Shown here: piece after piece, positions 27,546 to 35,968 of the stretch
Layout: the number at the start of each line of letters is the position of its first letter
How positions within the stretch are numbered: position 1 is the first letter of the stretch
Source of the DNA: JAHDDW01 sp964648795
Lineage (GTDB): Bacteria; Actinomycetota; Acidimicrobiia; Acidimicrobiales; SZUA-35
Length of the DNA: 64,000 bases
Reading direction: 5' to 3'
Assembly: GCA_964648795.1 (NCBI GenBank)
Contig: CAZYMB010000009.1
Span: forward strand, 1 to 64,000
Made by a program: the position numbers and the translations under genes
Notes under the pieces: model-generated
The model's database searches: none
The model's input: only the letters and a program-made list of their open reading frames with translations
Told to the model about the DNA's origin: nothing

Positions 27546-28323
27546 GGAACTTCTCTAACTTTGCTTCGCCAATTCCTGAGACACCGAGTAAATCATCTGG
27601 CGTCGAGAATGTTGTGGTTTCTCGTTCGTCGATGATTGCTTGGGCCAATGCTGGCCCTATGCCATTTAAAACTTGCAACCCGGCGAGCGTTGCGGTGTTG
27701 GGGTCAACGATCTGAGGCAACGTCGAGCTAGCTTGAGTATCTTCTCCCCTGGCCGGCGCATAAATCGGGTTGGTAGTTACTTGCGGGGCTGTAGAACTGG
27801 CGTTCTGCAAAGAGGCCTCTTCGGCTATTTCATTGTCCGAACTTTGCCTAGACGTTACCGTTGGTCGGGATGGAACGAACACTTGTGTCCCATCCACCAA
27901 TGGAGCAGCCAAATTGAGTGCCGATGTATCAGCATCATCAGTTATGCCGCCAACAAGCTTCAGTGCATCTATAACTCTTGCTCCAGGTTCGACTTCCACC
28001 ACGCCTGGACCATTAACCTCACCAGCCACATGAACAGAGAACGCGTCGAGTTCGGCGACTGTAGTTTCGACAGAAGCTGCGGTTGATATTTGTGGGATTT
28101 GATCGTCAATACTTTGCGACGCCTGCAGCCATGGAAGCCGAAAACCAAACATGACAATTACAGAGGCAAGACTTATTCCGATAGCTGCCTTGACCCAGCC
28201 CGGAAGCAGAACAAGCTTGTCAATTAGGCGAGCAATGCGTTCTTCGATACCAACTGGTTGGGCTTGCTGGCCTAGTAACGGGTCTAGGGGTTCAACGATG
28301 ATGGGTATTTCTTGAGTGTCCAC
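27523..28323 (-). CDS. comEA: ComEA-like DNA-binding competence protein
   Basis: Membrane-anchored DNA receptor: one transmembrane helix (about residues 42-62), an SLBB domain (HVAGEVNGPGVVEVEPGARV...), a Ser/Thr-rich linker and two helix-hairpin-helix motifs (LNGIGPALAQAII and LLGVSGIGEAKLEKF) at the C-terminus. 266 residues, GTG start. It overlaps comEC by 23 bases and forms an operon with it. Together they suggest potential natural transformation. Confidence 0.92.
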   Translation of the reverse strand: MDTQEIPIIVEPLDPLLGQQAQPVGIEERIARLIDKLVLLPGWVKAAIGISLASVIVMFGFRLPWLQASQSIDDQIPQISTAASVETTVAELDAFSVHVAGEVNGPGVVEVEPGARVIDALKLVGGITDDADTSALNLAAPLVDGTQVFVPSRPTVTSRQSSDNEIAEEASLQNASSTAPQVTTNPIYAPARGEDTQASSTLPQIVDPNTATLAGLQVLNGIGPALAQAIIDERETTTFSTPDDLLGVSGIGEAKLEKFRDDLVFN

Positions 28324-28354
28324 ATATTTCTATGCGGCGACCCGACAAATGATG

Positions 28355-28927
28355 TCACATGTTCGGCGGACGCCGGAACATACCAGCCACTCTGCTAGCA
28401 AGACCGCCCGTGAAGGAACCGGACAGAGGAGCTGTAGTTTTTGCCAATGCTTCAAGGGTTTTAACGCTCTCAACGATGAGGATGAGCAGATAGCGATCAG
28501 CATCGGGATTGTAAGCGCTCGAAGATACCGTCTCAATGTCACCTTCATCGATTTGAGTCCACGAGGCCGCTGGCTCAGAACCGTCGACACTCTCTGCAAA
28601 CTCCACATTTGTGGTCATGAGCTGCTCTGCGGTCAGCTCCGACAGACCCAAATTTAGTTGATTGAGAATATGCTGCGCAGAAAAATCGTCCAAACCGGTC
28701 AACTCGCTATTACTGGCTTCGATGTAGTTCATAACCGCCATTGCATCAGCACCTCGGGTTCTTTGCAGTAGCCCATGCACCTGGGCCTCCCACACACCGT
28801 CCCGCTTCTCAAAAAGATCAGGCGGATTGTTCAAGATAGCTGTAGCAAGTGCACCTATTTCCAAAAAGCGCCTAACTTCCTTAGGATCAGCACCACGTGG
28901 AGCCGACCTACCAAACCGATCCACCAT
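28355..28927 (-). CDS. Unknown protein, downstream gene of coupled pair
   Basis: Family not recognised; 190 residues from the ATG at 28927. That ATG shares its A with the TGA stop of the upstream gene (TGATG), a classic re-initiation junction; a GTG at 28930 is the alternative. Acidic middle, then a hydrophobic helix (YLLILIVESVKTLEALAKT) and a basic C-terminal tail (FRRPPNM). It lies 31 bases before comEA. Confidence 0.65.
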   Translation of the reverse strand: MVDRFGRSAPRGADPKEVRRFLEIGALATAILNNPPDLFEKRDGVWEAQVHGLLQRTRGADAMAVMNYIEASNSELTGLDDFSAQHILNQLNLGLSELTAEQLMTTNVEFAESVDGSEPAASWTQIDEGDIETVSSSAYNPDADRYLLILIVESVKTLEALAKTTAPLSGSFTGGLASRVAGMFRRPPNM

Positions 28928-29502
28928 CACCTAGCTCCGATAGCTCTTACTGTTGTAGTTCTCAACTCTGGCGTTGGCTGTACTGTCTCTAGATAAGCGG
29001 GCCCACCGAGGTCCTTAGCATCGAAATATTCCGAAGTCATTGCCAACGTATACATGAACACTGAATCCGGAGATACGATATCTTCGTTGTGGTTATCTTG
29101 TTTTAAATGCTTAAGAGCATAGATAGCGGTGCTGGCTGTCTGAATGATCCGCATCAAACGAGGATCCACACCTCGACCGTAATGTCGATACTGCTCAAAC
29201 TCTTCCTCGTAAACGCCTAGGTTGGGCAAGTTGGTAACCAAGATCTCTGGATTGCCGTTTACTCTTCGGTAATCATTCAGTAATTCTTTTTGCAGCCCTT
29301 TAGATCTTAGTTCTGCAAGGTGGAGCCACTGATTGTGGAGCACACGATTGCCAACAGTGTCGATGCACTTGCCTCCAATAAACTTGAGTTCAAGGTTTCT
29401 ACGTATCTCAATACGGGCTATTTCCTCGAAGCTAGAGGCGTCTACACTTAAGCGCACGCGAAACGGGCCAGCTTCTACACGCTTTAGTCCTGGTACCGCC
29501 AT
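28927..29502 (-). CDS. Unknown protein, upstream gene of coupled pair
   Basis: Family not recognised; 191 residues, soluble, with several conserved-looking aromatic stretches (HNQWLHLAELRSKG, EEEFEQYRHYGRG). A TAGACT box ends exactly 6 bases before the ATG, predicting a leaderless mRNA. The start also lies just 18 bases downstream of the FAAL stop, so read-through from the FAAL gene is possible. It is translationally coupled to the next gene through TGATG. Confidence 0.7.
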   Translation of the reverse strand: MAVPGLKRVEAGPFRVRLSVDASSFEEIARIEIRRNLELKFIGGKCIDTVGNRVLHNQWLHLAELRSKGLQKELLNDYRRVNGNPEILVTNLPNLGVYEEEFEQYRHYGRGVDPRLMRIIQTASTAIYALKHLKQDNHNEDIVSPDSVFMYTLAMTSEYFDAKDLGGPAYLETVQPTPELRTTTVRAIGAR

Positions 29503-29508
29503 ATATTC

Positions 29509-29514
29509 AGTCTA
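29509..29514 (-). promoter_or_regulatory. -10 box of coupled unknown pair
   Basis: TAGACT on the minus strand, six bases before the ATG of the 191-residue gene. It is one of the clearest leaderless promoters in the window. Confidence 0.5.
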
Positions 29515-29520
29515 GCGGGA

Positions 29521-31251
29521 CTATAAAGTACGCAACTCTCCGGCCAAATACAGTTGTTTACACTTAGACCGCTGTACCTTGCCAGAGCTCGTTTTTGGCA
29601 GTGTACTGGGCTTAACAAGCATTATTTTGCCTACCGGGACGCCTACAGCTGCAATTGTCGCCTTCTTAATATTTGCCATAATTTCGTCAAAACCAGACTT
29701 TTCTTTCGTCTCGGCAACAACCACAACAGTTTCTTTACCTTCACCGGCGACACTGAAGGCTATTACATTGCCCGAGCGCACCTCCGCAATAGCATCAACT
29801 GCAGCCTCAACATCTTGAGGATAAATGTTGCGCCCACCAACAATCATGACGTCTTTGATGCGACTACAAAGGTAGAGCTCGCCATCAACCAGATATCCAA
29901 GGTCACCGGTTGAAAACCACCCACCCCTTAACACTTCGTTAGTTGCTTCATCATTCTTGTAATAGCCAGCAAAAAGCGAAGAGCCAGAGATTTGCAGTTC
30001 CCCAACTTCTCTTTCGCCTAACAGTTCATTGGTTGCCTTACTAACAATTCGAAACTCAAGACCTTGGACAGGGTGCCCTAGTGCAACCATTTCTCTGGCG
30101 CCTTCTGCACCCAACGCAACAGGCTTTGCTACATTTTCGGTTTCTATACCATCGGTGTCGACGTGGTCGATTCGCAAACCTTGCCCAACGACGCCAAACG
30201 AACCAGCAATACAAGTCTCTGCCATTCCAAAGGCTGGAAAAATAGTTTGCGCATTCAGACCATGGCGTTCGCCAGCCTTAACGAATTTGGATACCGTTGA
30301 AGGCGATACGGGTTCTGCACCGTTTAGCGCAATACGTAGCGCCGACAAATCGAGCTGCTCTTTGGTCCCCTTGAGATGGCGTGCCGCTAGCGCATAGCTA
30401 AAGTTCGGGCCGGCTGTCACAGTTGCTTTAAACTCAGAAATCCATTCCATCCAACGGCCAGGTTTTGATAGAAAATCTGCCGGAGAACTCTTAACCAGCG
30501 ACACACCATGAGTCATCGAATAGGTAAGCATTCCAATCAGCCCCATATCATGATGCAGCGGAAGCCAAGAAACAAATGTGTCAGTGTTCGGGTCAATATT
30601 GCCGCCTGCAGTAATTGCATCCATATTGGCAACGAGGTTTCGGTGCGCAAGCATCACCCCCTTGGGAGCAGACGTCGAGCCCGAAGTGAACTGAAGAATT
30701 GCTAGATCATCGGGAGCAGCGACAACGACCATAAAATCGTCGGCTGAAGGCGCCTTCGCTAAGTCATCTAAAGCGATTGACTTGATGGGGCTGCCATCAA
30801 TCAGTTTCTTGGGCTTAGCTATCCGAGCTACTTCTGAATCAATCACCAAATGCGATGTGTCGGAGTCGGCCAACCGAGCTCGGGTATCTTCAATGAAGCG
30901 CTCTCGAGTAGATAGGCGATACGGAAGTGGAATTATGACTACGGTTGCACCGCACAACCAAACCGCCTGGATTGCAGTGATCAACTCGAGTGAAGTATTA
31001 CCAAGTATGGCTACATGTGAACCTTTGGCCACACCACTCTCAGTCAGTTGCGCAGCCATTGCCTTAGCCTTGTCGTGCAATTCGGCCCAGCTAATTTCAG
31101 TGAAACCAGACGAGCTGAGCATCCCGCCCTTGTCGAAGACTCGAAGCGTTCCTTGCAGTTCGCCTGCAGCGCTACGTTGGGCTACGTCAACGATACAGCC
31201 AGTTATGGTTCCGATATCTTGACTTCTCGTGACTTTGGCTGATTCGGGCAT
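29521..31251 (-). CDS. Fatty-acyl-AMP ligase (FAAL)/acyl-CoA synthetase family
   Basis: ANL-superfamily adenylating enzyme, 576 residues. The AMP-binding motif LQFTSGSTSAPKGVMLAHRN and the FAAL-type SWLPLHHDMGLIG are clear, as is the C-terminal IKDVMIVGGRNIYPQDVE. FAALs activate fatty acids to acyl-AMP for transfer to carrier proteins. No PKS, NRPS or free acyl-carrier gene is nearby, so the acceptor is unknown. The C-terminal K (TSSGKVQRSKCK) is present. It is divergent from the site-2 protease, with overlapping promoter regions. Confidence 0.9.
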   Translation of the reverse strand: MPESAKVTRSQDIGTITGCIVDVAQRSAAGELQGTLRVFDKGGMLSSSGFTEISWAELHDKAKAMAAQLTESGVAKGSHVAILGNTSLELITAIQAVWLCGATVVIIPLPYRLSTRERFIEDTRARLADSDTSHLVIDSEVARIAKPKKLIDGSPIKSIALDDLAKAPSADDFMVVVAAPDDLAILQFTSGSTSAPKGVMLAHRNLVANMDAITAGGNIDPNTDTFVSWLPLHHDMGLIGMLTYSMTHGVSLVKSSPADFLSKPGRWMEWISEFKATVTAGPNFSYALAARHLKGTKEQLDLSALRIALNGAEPVSPSTVSKFVKAGERHGLNAQTIFPAFGMAETCIAGSFGVVGQGLRIDHVDTDGIETENVAKPVALGAEGAREMVALGHPVQGLEFRIVSKATNELLGEREVGELQISGSSLFAGYYKNDEATNEVLRGGWFSTGDLGYLVDGELYLCSRIKDVMIVGGRNIYPQDVEAAVDAIAEVRSGNVIAFSVAGEGKETVVVVAETKEKSGFDEIMANIKKATIAAVGVPVGKIMLVKPSTLPKTSSGKVQRSKCKQLYLAGELRTL

Positions 31252-31280
31252 CGATTACCTAGTCTACAAGCCCAGCTTGG

Positions 31281-31286
31281 TAGGCT
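31281..31286 (+). promoter_or_regulatory. -10 box of site-2 protease gene
   Basis: TAGGCT lies 8 bases before the TTG at 31295. It supports that TTG rather than an upstream in-frame start that would overlap the divergent FAAL gene. Confidence 0.4.
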
Positions 31287-31294
31287 GTTGCTCC

Positions 31295-32134
31295 TTGGAA
31301 TTAACAAAGCCCCCGATAAAGGGATCAGTTCAGCCGTCACCCATTTTCTTTCTGGTTTTGGCCATTACTATCGGTGGCTTTATAGCTCTTTATGTTGAAC
31401 AAGTCCCAATTCGAATAGCCGCTTTCGTGTTTGGGACTGGCATCTGGATTCTGTCGCTCATCTTTCACGAGTTCGGCCACGCCATTGTTGCCTGGCGAAG
31501 CGGAGACCTAAGTGTTGCACCAAAGGGCTATCTGACACTTAACCCTTTAAAGTATGCACACCCGGTAACCTCAATTCTTATCCCTGTCGGAGTACTACTA
31601 TTCGGCGGCATCGGACTTCCAGGTGGTGCCGTCTATATCGACAGAAGCAAAATGGATGAGATTGATGGAGCTAAGGTTTCTGCCGCAGGGCCACTTTCAA
31701 ACTTAGCTTTTGGAGCCCTCTTACTTATTCCGCTTATTTTTAATTTGATTCCCTCTAGCCCATCGTTTTTAGAAACGACTTCTTTAACAGTTGCTCCGAT
31801 ACTCGCATTTAGCGCAGCGATACAAATCGTTGCTGCGCTTATCAATTCACTTCCTATTCCCCCGCTAGACGGCTTTGGCATATTCGAGCCACTTTTACCA
31901 GAATCTGTCAGAGCTACCGCCAGACAATTCGGCAGCTTCGGATTCATCCTTTTGTTCCTCTTAGTCTTCTCTACCGACCTTGGGACCATCCTCTTTGACC
32001 CAGTATTTTGGATATTCGATCTTTTTGAAATTGACAATACACTGATAGGTGACGGATTTAGTTGCTTCCGCTTCTGGAGCGAGGCTGAATCTATCTGTGA
32101 CTTTGGACGGGCAGTAGATGTTGGATCGGCGTAA
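31295..32134 (+). CDS. Site-2 protease family (M50) intramembrane protease
   Basis: Multi-pass zinc metalloprotease: HEFGH at residues 58-62 and L-D-G at 191-193 within membrane segments, as in M50 proteases that cleave transmembrane substrates. I place the start at TTG 31295 (279 residues); an upstream frame reaches 31229 inside the FAAL region. The last 17 bases overlap the GH9 gene start, so the two are translationally coupled, and the GH9 product's membrane anchor is a possible substrate (inference). Confidence 0.85.
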   Translation: MELTKPPIKGSVQPSPIFFLVLAITIGGFIALYVEQVPIRIAAFVFGTGIWILSLIFHEFGHAIVAWRSGDLSVAPKGYLTLNPLKYAHPVTSILIPVGVLLFGGIGLPGGAVYIDRSKMDEIDGAKVSAAGPLSNLAFGALLLIPLIFNLIPSSPSFLETTSLTVAPILAFSAAIQIVAALINSLPIPPLDGFGIFEPLLPESVRATARQFGSFGFILLFLLVFSTDLGTILFDPVFWIFDLFEIDNTLIGDGFSCFRFWSEAESICDFGRAVDVGSA

Positions 32135-34649
32135 TACAAACATTGCAGTTGGCGCAATAGTACTCGTGCTTTTGATTGCGGCTGTAGGTCTAATCTGGTT
32201 TACGCAACGTTCTCAAGTTGCCGCCGGCAACGACCAAAATGCTGCCCCAGCTGCAACCAGGGTTTCACCTGATGGCTTGTCATTTGCAATTCCGACACAA
32301 AGTATCATCGGCGAAATATACCCAGCCCCAAACACCACACCTGTAGTCGAACAAGGACTCATCCAACTAGACACGACAATCAGCGGGTTCGATGAAATCC
32401 GAATACTGGACCACAACCCGCTTTCAGACACGGGCTGGGAAGAACCCGCCAGTAGTTTCGCGTTCGAACCAACTAGCATCGGTTATCAGATTCTCGTTCT
32501 TGAAGGGCGCCGCCAAAACGGCGATACCACCGAGATAGCCCAAACATCAATTCCTGTCTTTGTTAATCCACCACGGATCAACGACAACATTACAGAAGTG
32601 CAGCGCTTCGGTAGCAACGCCGTCACCGTTACGATCTTTGATGGCACTGTTGTTTGGGATCCAGAAGGCTCACGACTAGAAAACAGACTCGACCTAGGCG
32701 AGCAAGACCTGGCCGATTGGACTCTCACAAACCAAGGCCAAGAGTTACGCCCAACAAATGTTGATGTCTGGTCACGGGGTAACGGGTCTGGTGAAGCCGG
32801 AGACCCAGTCACAGGCACACGCTTTGATGTGACACTGACCTTTGACCAACAACTCGGTAATGGAACTTATGAACTGGCTCTGGCAGATGACAGGCTTGCC
32901 GCTTTCAACTTTGACCTAGAACAAACTACGCAGACCCCACTAATTCAGACTTCTCAAATTGGCTTTGCACCCGATGGTCCTAAGATTGCATACCTTGGCG
33001 GCTGGTATAACCCTGACACTCCCGCAACCATTGGCACGACAGTCGAAATTATTAACTCTCAAACCGCTGAGCCAGTTAGCACCTTTGAAATACCAACCCT
33101 AAACGGTTCTTCTGATGTTACACCGATAGATTTCAGTACTTTCAGTGACCCGGGCCGTTACCAAGTTTGTGTAAGTAACGCTGGATGCAGCGCAGCCTTC
33201 GATATTTCTACCGAGGTGTACGCCGAAGCTGCATCGAAGGTAGCTCAGGGGTTCTACCATCAACGAAGCGGTATTGCCTTTGGCGATGCCACTCCAATTA
33301 ATCGTTCGCGTCCACGACACCCAGACGATGGAACTCAGATACGCTCAACCGAACTAACTTTACTCGCCGGAGAAACAACTCTTAGAGACAGCCTCTTCAG
33401 TGAGATTGTTGCTCAAGCCGGAGGCCCCATTGATGCCACAGGACTTTGGGGTGGACATCACGACGCCGGCGACTGGGACCGACGTATTCAACATCTTTGG
33501 GCAGCAAGACTGTCAGCTGATCTTGTTAGAAGCTTTCCCGAAACCTACAGCAACGAAGGTCTCTCCATTCCAGAAAGCGGCAACGGCATCCCAGATCTTC
33601 TTGATGAGGGTCTTTGGTCAATTGATTTCTATCGGCGAACTCAAGCAGAAGATGGTGGCATATCTGGCGGTATAGAAGCCAGTGAGCACCCACAGCCAGG
33701 CGCAACATCGTGGACAAGTGATCTGGCGCTCTTCTTGTTCGCTCCCGATGCTTGGTCGAGCTACATTTATGCAGGTGTTGCTGCAGAGTATTCAGTACTA
33801 CTAGAAGACTTCGATTCGCAGCGTGCAGCAGAGCTCGCTGAGTCTTCACGGCGTGCTTTTGACTGGGCAGAAGCTAATACTCAGGGACCCGAGGAACAAA
33901 CCCGGCTTATAGCTGAGCAACGTGTAGTTGCTGCTGCGGCACTGGCGGCGTTAACCGATGAGCAACGATTCTTCGACATCTTTGAAGCAGAGTCAGGCCT
34001 AGCGGCGGGCCCTCTCAACCAGTTGAACTGTCATGCTCACACAATATGTGATGCTGCCTGGATATACAGCAGAACCTCAAGCCAGTTCACAAACTCGCAA
34101 TTAGTAGACAACATCGAGCAGAGCTTTCGGGAAACTGCACAATCAACTGTCAACGGGGCTAGCTCTAGGGATTACTTCTGGACTAAGGAAAACGAAGACA
34201 TCCCAAATATCTGGGGGCTTGGACTCGGAGGCAACCCCAAGACAGTTGCCTTACTGCGGGCCTATCTTCTGACCCAAGACCGCAACTTCCTTGATGCTGC
34301 AACCCAGGCGTCTGCATCAGCTGTTGGGGCAAACCCTCTAGGTGTGTCTTATCTAACAGGAGTCGGTTCAAACCCAGTGCAATATCCACTAGTTGTTGAC
34401 TCAGTTAACGGAGCCCAACCGGTATGGCCTGGGACACCGGTCTTTGGCAATCACACAATCGGCGAAGACTCAGATTGGCTATTCCAATTTCGCCTTAGCC
34501 CACTCGGAGTAGAGGACGACCCGCAAGACTTGCCATATGAATACCAGTGGCAGGACGTCCACCTACCTCAGTTCACAGAATTTACAATCCATCAAAGCCA
34601 CGGCCCCACACTGTTTGCATTCGGTGCTTTGCACGCTCTCAATAACTAG
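32118..34649 (+). CDS. Membrane-anchored glycoside hydrolase family 9
   Basis: 843-residue predicted endoglucanase-type enzyme. An N-terminal anchor or signal helix (about 8-30) and a long beta-rich region are followed by a CelD_N-type Ig-like domain (about 285-375) and the GH9 (alpha/alpha)6 catalytic domain. Catalytic residues are D449/D452 in HHDAGDWD and E821 in TEFTIHQ near the C-terminus. Linear beta-glucans are typical substrates. It overlaps the site-2 protease gene by 17 bases, and its TAG shares CTAG with the convergent murD stop. Confidence 0.88.
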   Translation: MLDRRNTNIAVGAIVLVLLIAAVGLIWFTQRSQVAAGNDQNAAPAATRVSPDGLSFAIPTQSIIGEIYPAPNTTPVVEQGLIQLDTTISGFDEIRILDHNPLSDTGWEEPASSFAFEPTSIGYQILVLEGRRQNGDTTEIAQTSIPVFVNPPRINDNITEVQRFGSNAVTVTIFDGTVVWDPEGSRLENRLDLGEQDLADWTLTNQGQELRPTNVDVWSRGNGSGEAGDPVTGTRFDVTLTFDQQLGNGTYELALADDRLAAFNFDLEQTTQTPLIQTSQIGFAPDGPKIAYLGGWYNPDTPATIGTTVEIINSQTAEPVSTFEIPTLNGSSDVTPIDFSTFSDPGRYQVCVSNAGCSAAFDISTEVYAEAASKVAQGFYHQRSGIAFGDATPINRSRPRHPDDGTQIRSTELTLLAGETTLRDSLFSEIVAQAGGPIDATGLWGGHHDAGDWDRRIQHLWAARLSADLVRSFPETYSNEGLSIPESGNGIPDLLDEGLWSIDFYRRTQAEDGGISGGIEASEHPQPGATSWTSDLALFLFAPDAWSSYIYAGVAAEYSVLLEDFDSQRAAELAESSRRAFDWAEANTQGPEEQTRLIAEQRVVAAAALAALTDEQRFFDIFEAESGLAAGPLNQLNCHAHTICDAAWIYSRTSSQFTNSQLVDNIEQSFRETAQSTVNGASSRDYFWTKENEDIPNIWGLGLGGNPKTVALLRAYLLTQDRNFLDAATQASASAVGANPLGVSYLTGVGSNPVQYPLVVDSVNGAQPVWPGTPVFGNHTIGEDSDWLFQFRLSPLGVEDDPQDLPYEYQWQDVHLPQFTEFTIHQSHGPTLFAFGALHALNN

Positions 34650-35968
34650 TTGAGTTTAGCCACCAGGGACAAAGCCACTTGAGCGAACCTGTCACCACGT
34701 TCACGGTAGTTGCTAAAGGCATTAAAGCTGGCAGCTGCTGGGGAAAGCAACACTACCCCACCACCAGCACTACTCACCCAACCAAAGCAGCCAGTAGTAG
34801 CTGTCTCCAGGTCTGGGTATTCGATGACTGTGGCGTCAATCTCTCGCTCTAATAGTTGAGCAGCAATATCTTTACCAGTATCGGGAATGCAAGCAAGCTT
34901 GATCTCTTCGCCTCTAGTCGCTAGAAAATCGATTAGATCAGATTGATCGACTCCGCGATCAAAACCACCAATAATTAGCGCCACAGTTTCGCCCTCGAGT
35001 GCAGTTAACGCAGCCATAGTTGGAAGAGGATTAGTACTCAGTGAGTCGTTTATAAAGTCAACACCAGCTGCGCTTGCTACAGTTTGGAATCTGTGAGCCA
35101 GACCTTCGAAATCTGTGATTGCTCCAGTCACCACTGGGTTATTTACAAGGTTAACTTCACCTGTGAGGGCTTCGACGGCAGCAATAGCTAATGCTGCATT
35201 AGAGCGGTTGTGTGAACCCCGCAACGACATCTCCTCTTGTGGAATTGAAACAATATCCTGATTTGAAGTTGCACGCGATACCCCAGCAAAGCCCGTGACT
35301 TCTGGACGTATCGCCAAGTTCTCATCATCTGAATTGAATACGAGCCGTTCTACCCCTTCACGCTTTGTTATCCCCAGCTTGTCGCTGAAGTACTGCTCTG
35401 GTTCTTTGTGCCAAGGCAAGTGATCGGAATGAAGCGATGTAAGTGCAACGACTTTAGGACCTAGTTGTATGTCCATTACCTGAAAGCTTGATGTTTCTAC
35501 AACCCAGTAGTCCCACTCTTGGTCTGCCGGGCTAGCCCAAGCAGGCTCACCAATGTTGCCAGCAAGACAAACATCGTGGCCAAGGCTCGACAAGATTTCA
35601 GCACACAGTGCAGAGGTTGTCGATTTGCCTTTAGTTCCAGTGACACAGATTACTTTGTCTCGGTCAACTCCGTTTAGCCACAGACCTGTCGCTCCAACAA
35701 TGGTTGTCTTTTGTGAAAGCTCGAGGAACTGTTCGTCATAACGACTAATGCCAGGCGACTTGATAACCACATCACAGGATTCAAGTTTGTCTTTGGCTTC
35801 GGCGAAGGTGAGAATCTTGTCTGATTCTTGCGCCAGCCCATCATCAACAATTATTAGCTCGGCGACAGAATCGCCAATTAACTCCTGCGTAGCCTTACCT
35901 TCAACTCCGTAACCCCAAAGAACAACTTTCTTGCCTTCAAGATCAACCCACGATGTGACTTGTTGCAT
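34646..35968 (-). CDS. MurD-type muropeptide ligase, probably L-Glu-adding (MurD2)
   Basis: Mur ligase that adds glutamate to UDP-MurNAc-L-Ala. N-terminal Rossmann-like UDP-binding region; ATP loop GTKGKS at 111-116; central SHNRSNALAIA-like stretch (GSHNRSNAALAIAAVEAL); C-terminal domain with LSPAAASFN. 440 residues. It overlaps the upstream murL by 26 bases. In Xanthomonas a MurD2 adding L-Glu works with MurL, which then epimerises the product; the gene pairing here strongly suggests the same route. Whether it takes L- or D-Glu cannot be read from sequence. Confidence 0.9.
   Translation of the reverse strand: MQQVTSWVDLEGKKVVLWGYGVEGKATQELIGDSVAELIIVDDGLAQESDKILTFAEAKDKLESCDVVIKSPGISRYDEQFLELSQKTTIVGATGLWLNGVDRDKVICVTGTKGKSTTSALCAEILSSLGHDVCLAGNIGEPAWASPADQEWDYWVVETSSFQVMDIQLGPKVVALTSLHSDHLPWHKEPEQYFSDKLGITKREGVERLVFNSDDENLAIRPEVTGFAGVSRATSNQDIVSIPQEEMSLRGSHNRSNAALAIAAVEALTGEVNLVNNPVVTGAITDFEGLAHRFQTVASAAGVDFINDSLSTNPLPTMAALTALEGETVALIIGGFDRGVDQSDLIDFLATRGEEIKLACIPDTGKDIAAQLLEREIDATVIEYPDLETATTGCFGWVSSAGGGVVLLSPAAASFNAFSNYRERGDRFAQVALSLVAKLN

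Noticed and set aside
28316..28657. Plus-strand ORF of 113 codons opposite the coupled unknown gene
   Set aside because: Composition is irregular and Cys/Arg-rich. The minus-strand gene has coupling signals and coding-like sequence, so this is a shadow.
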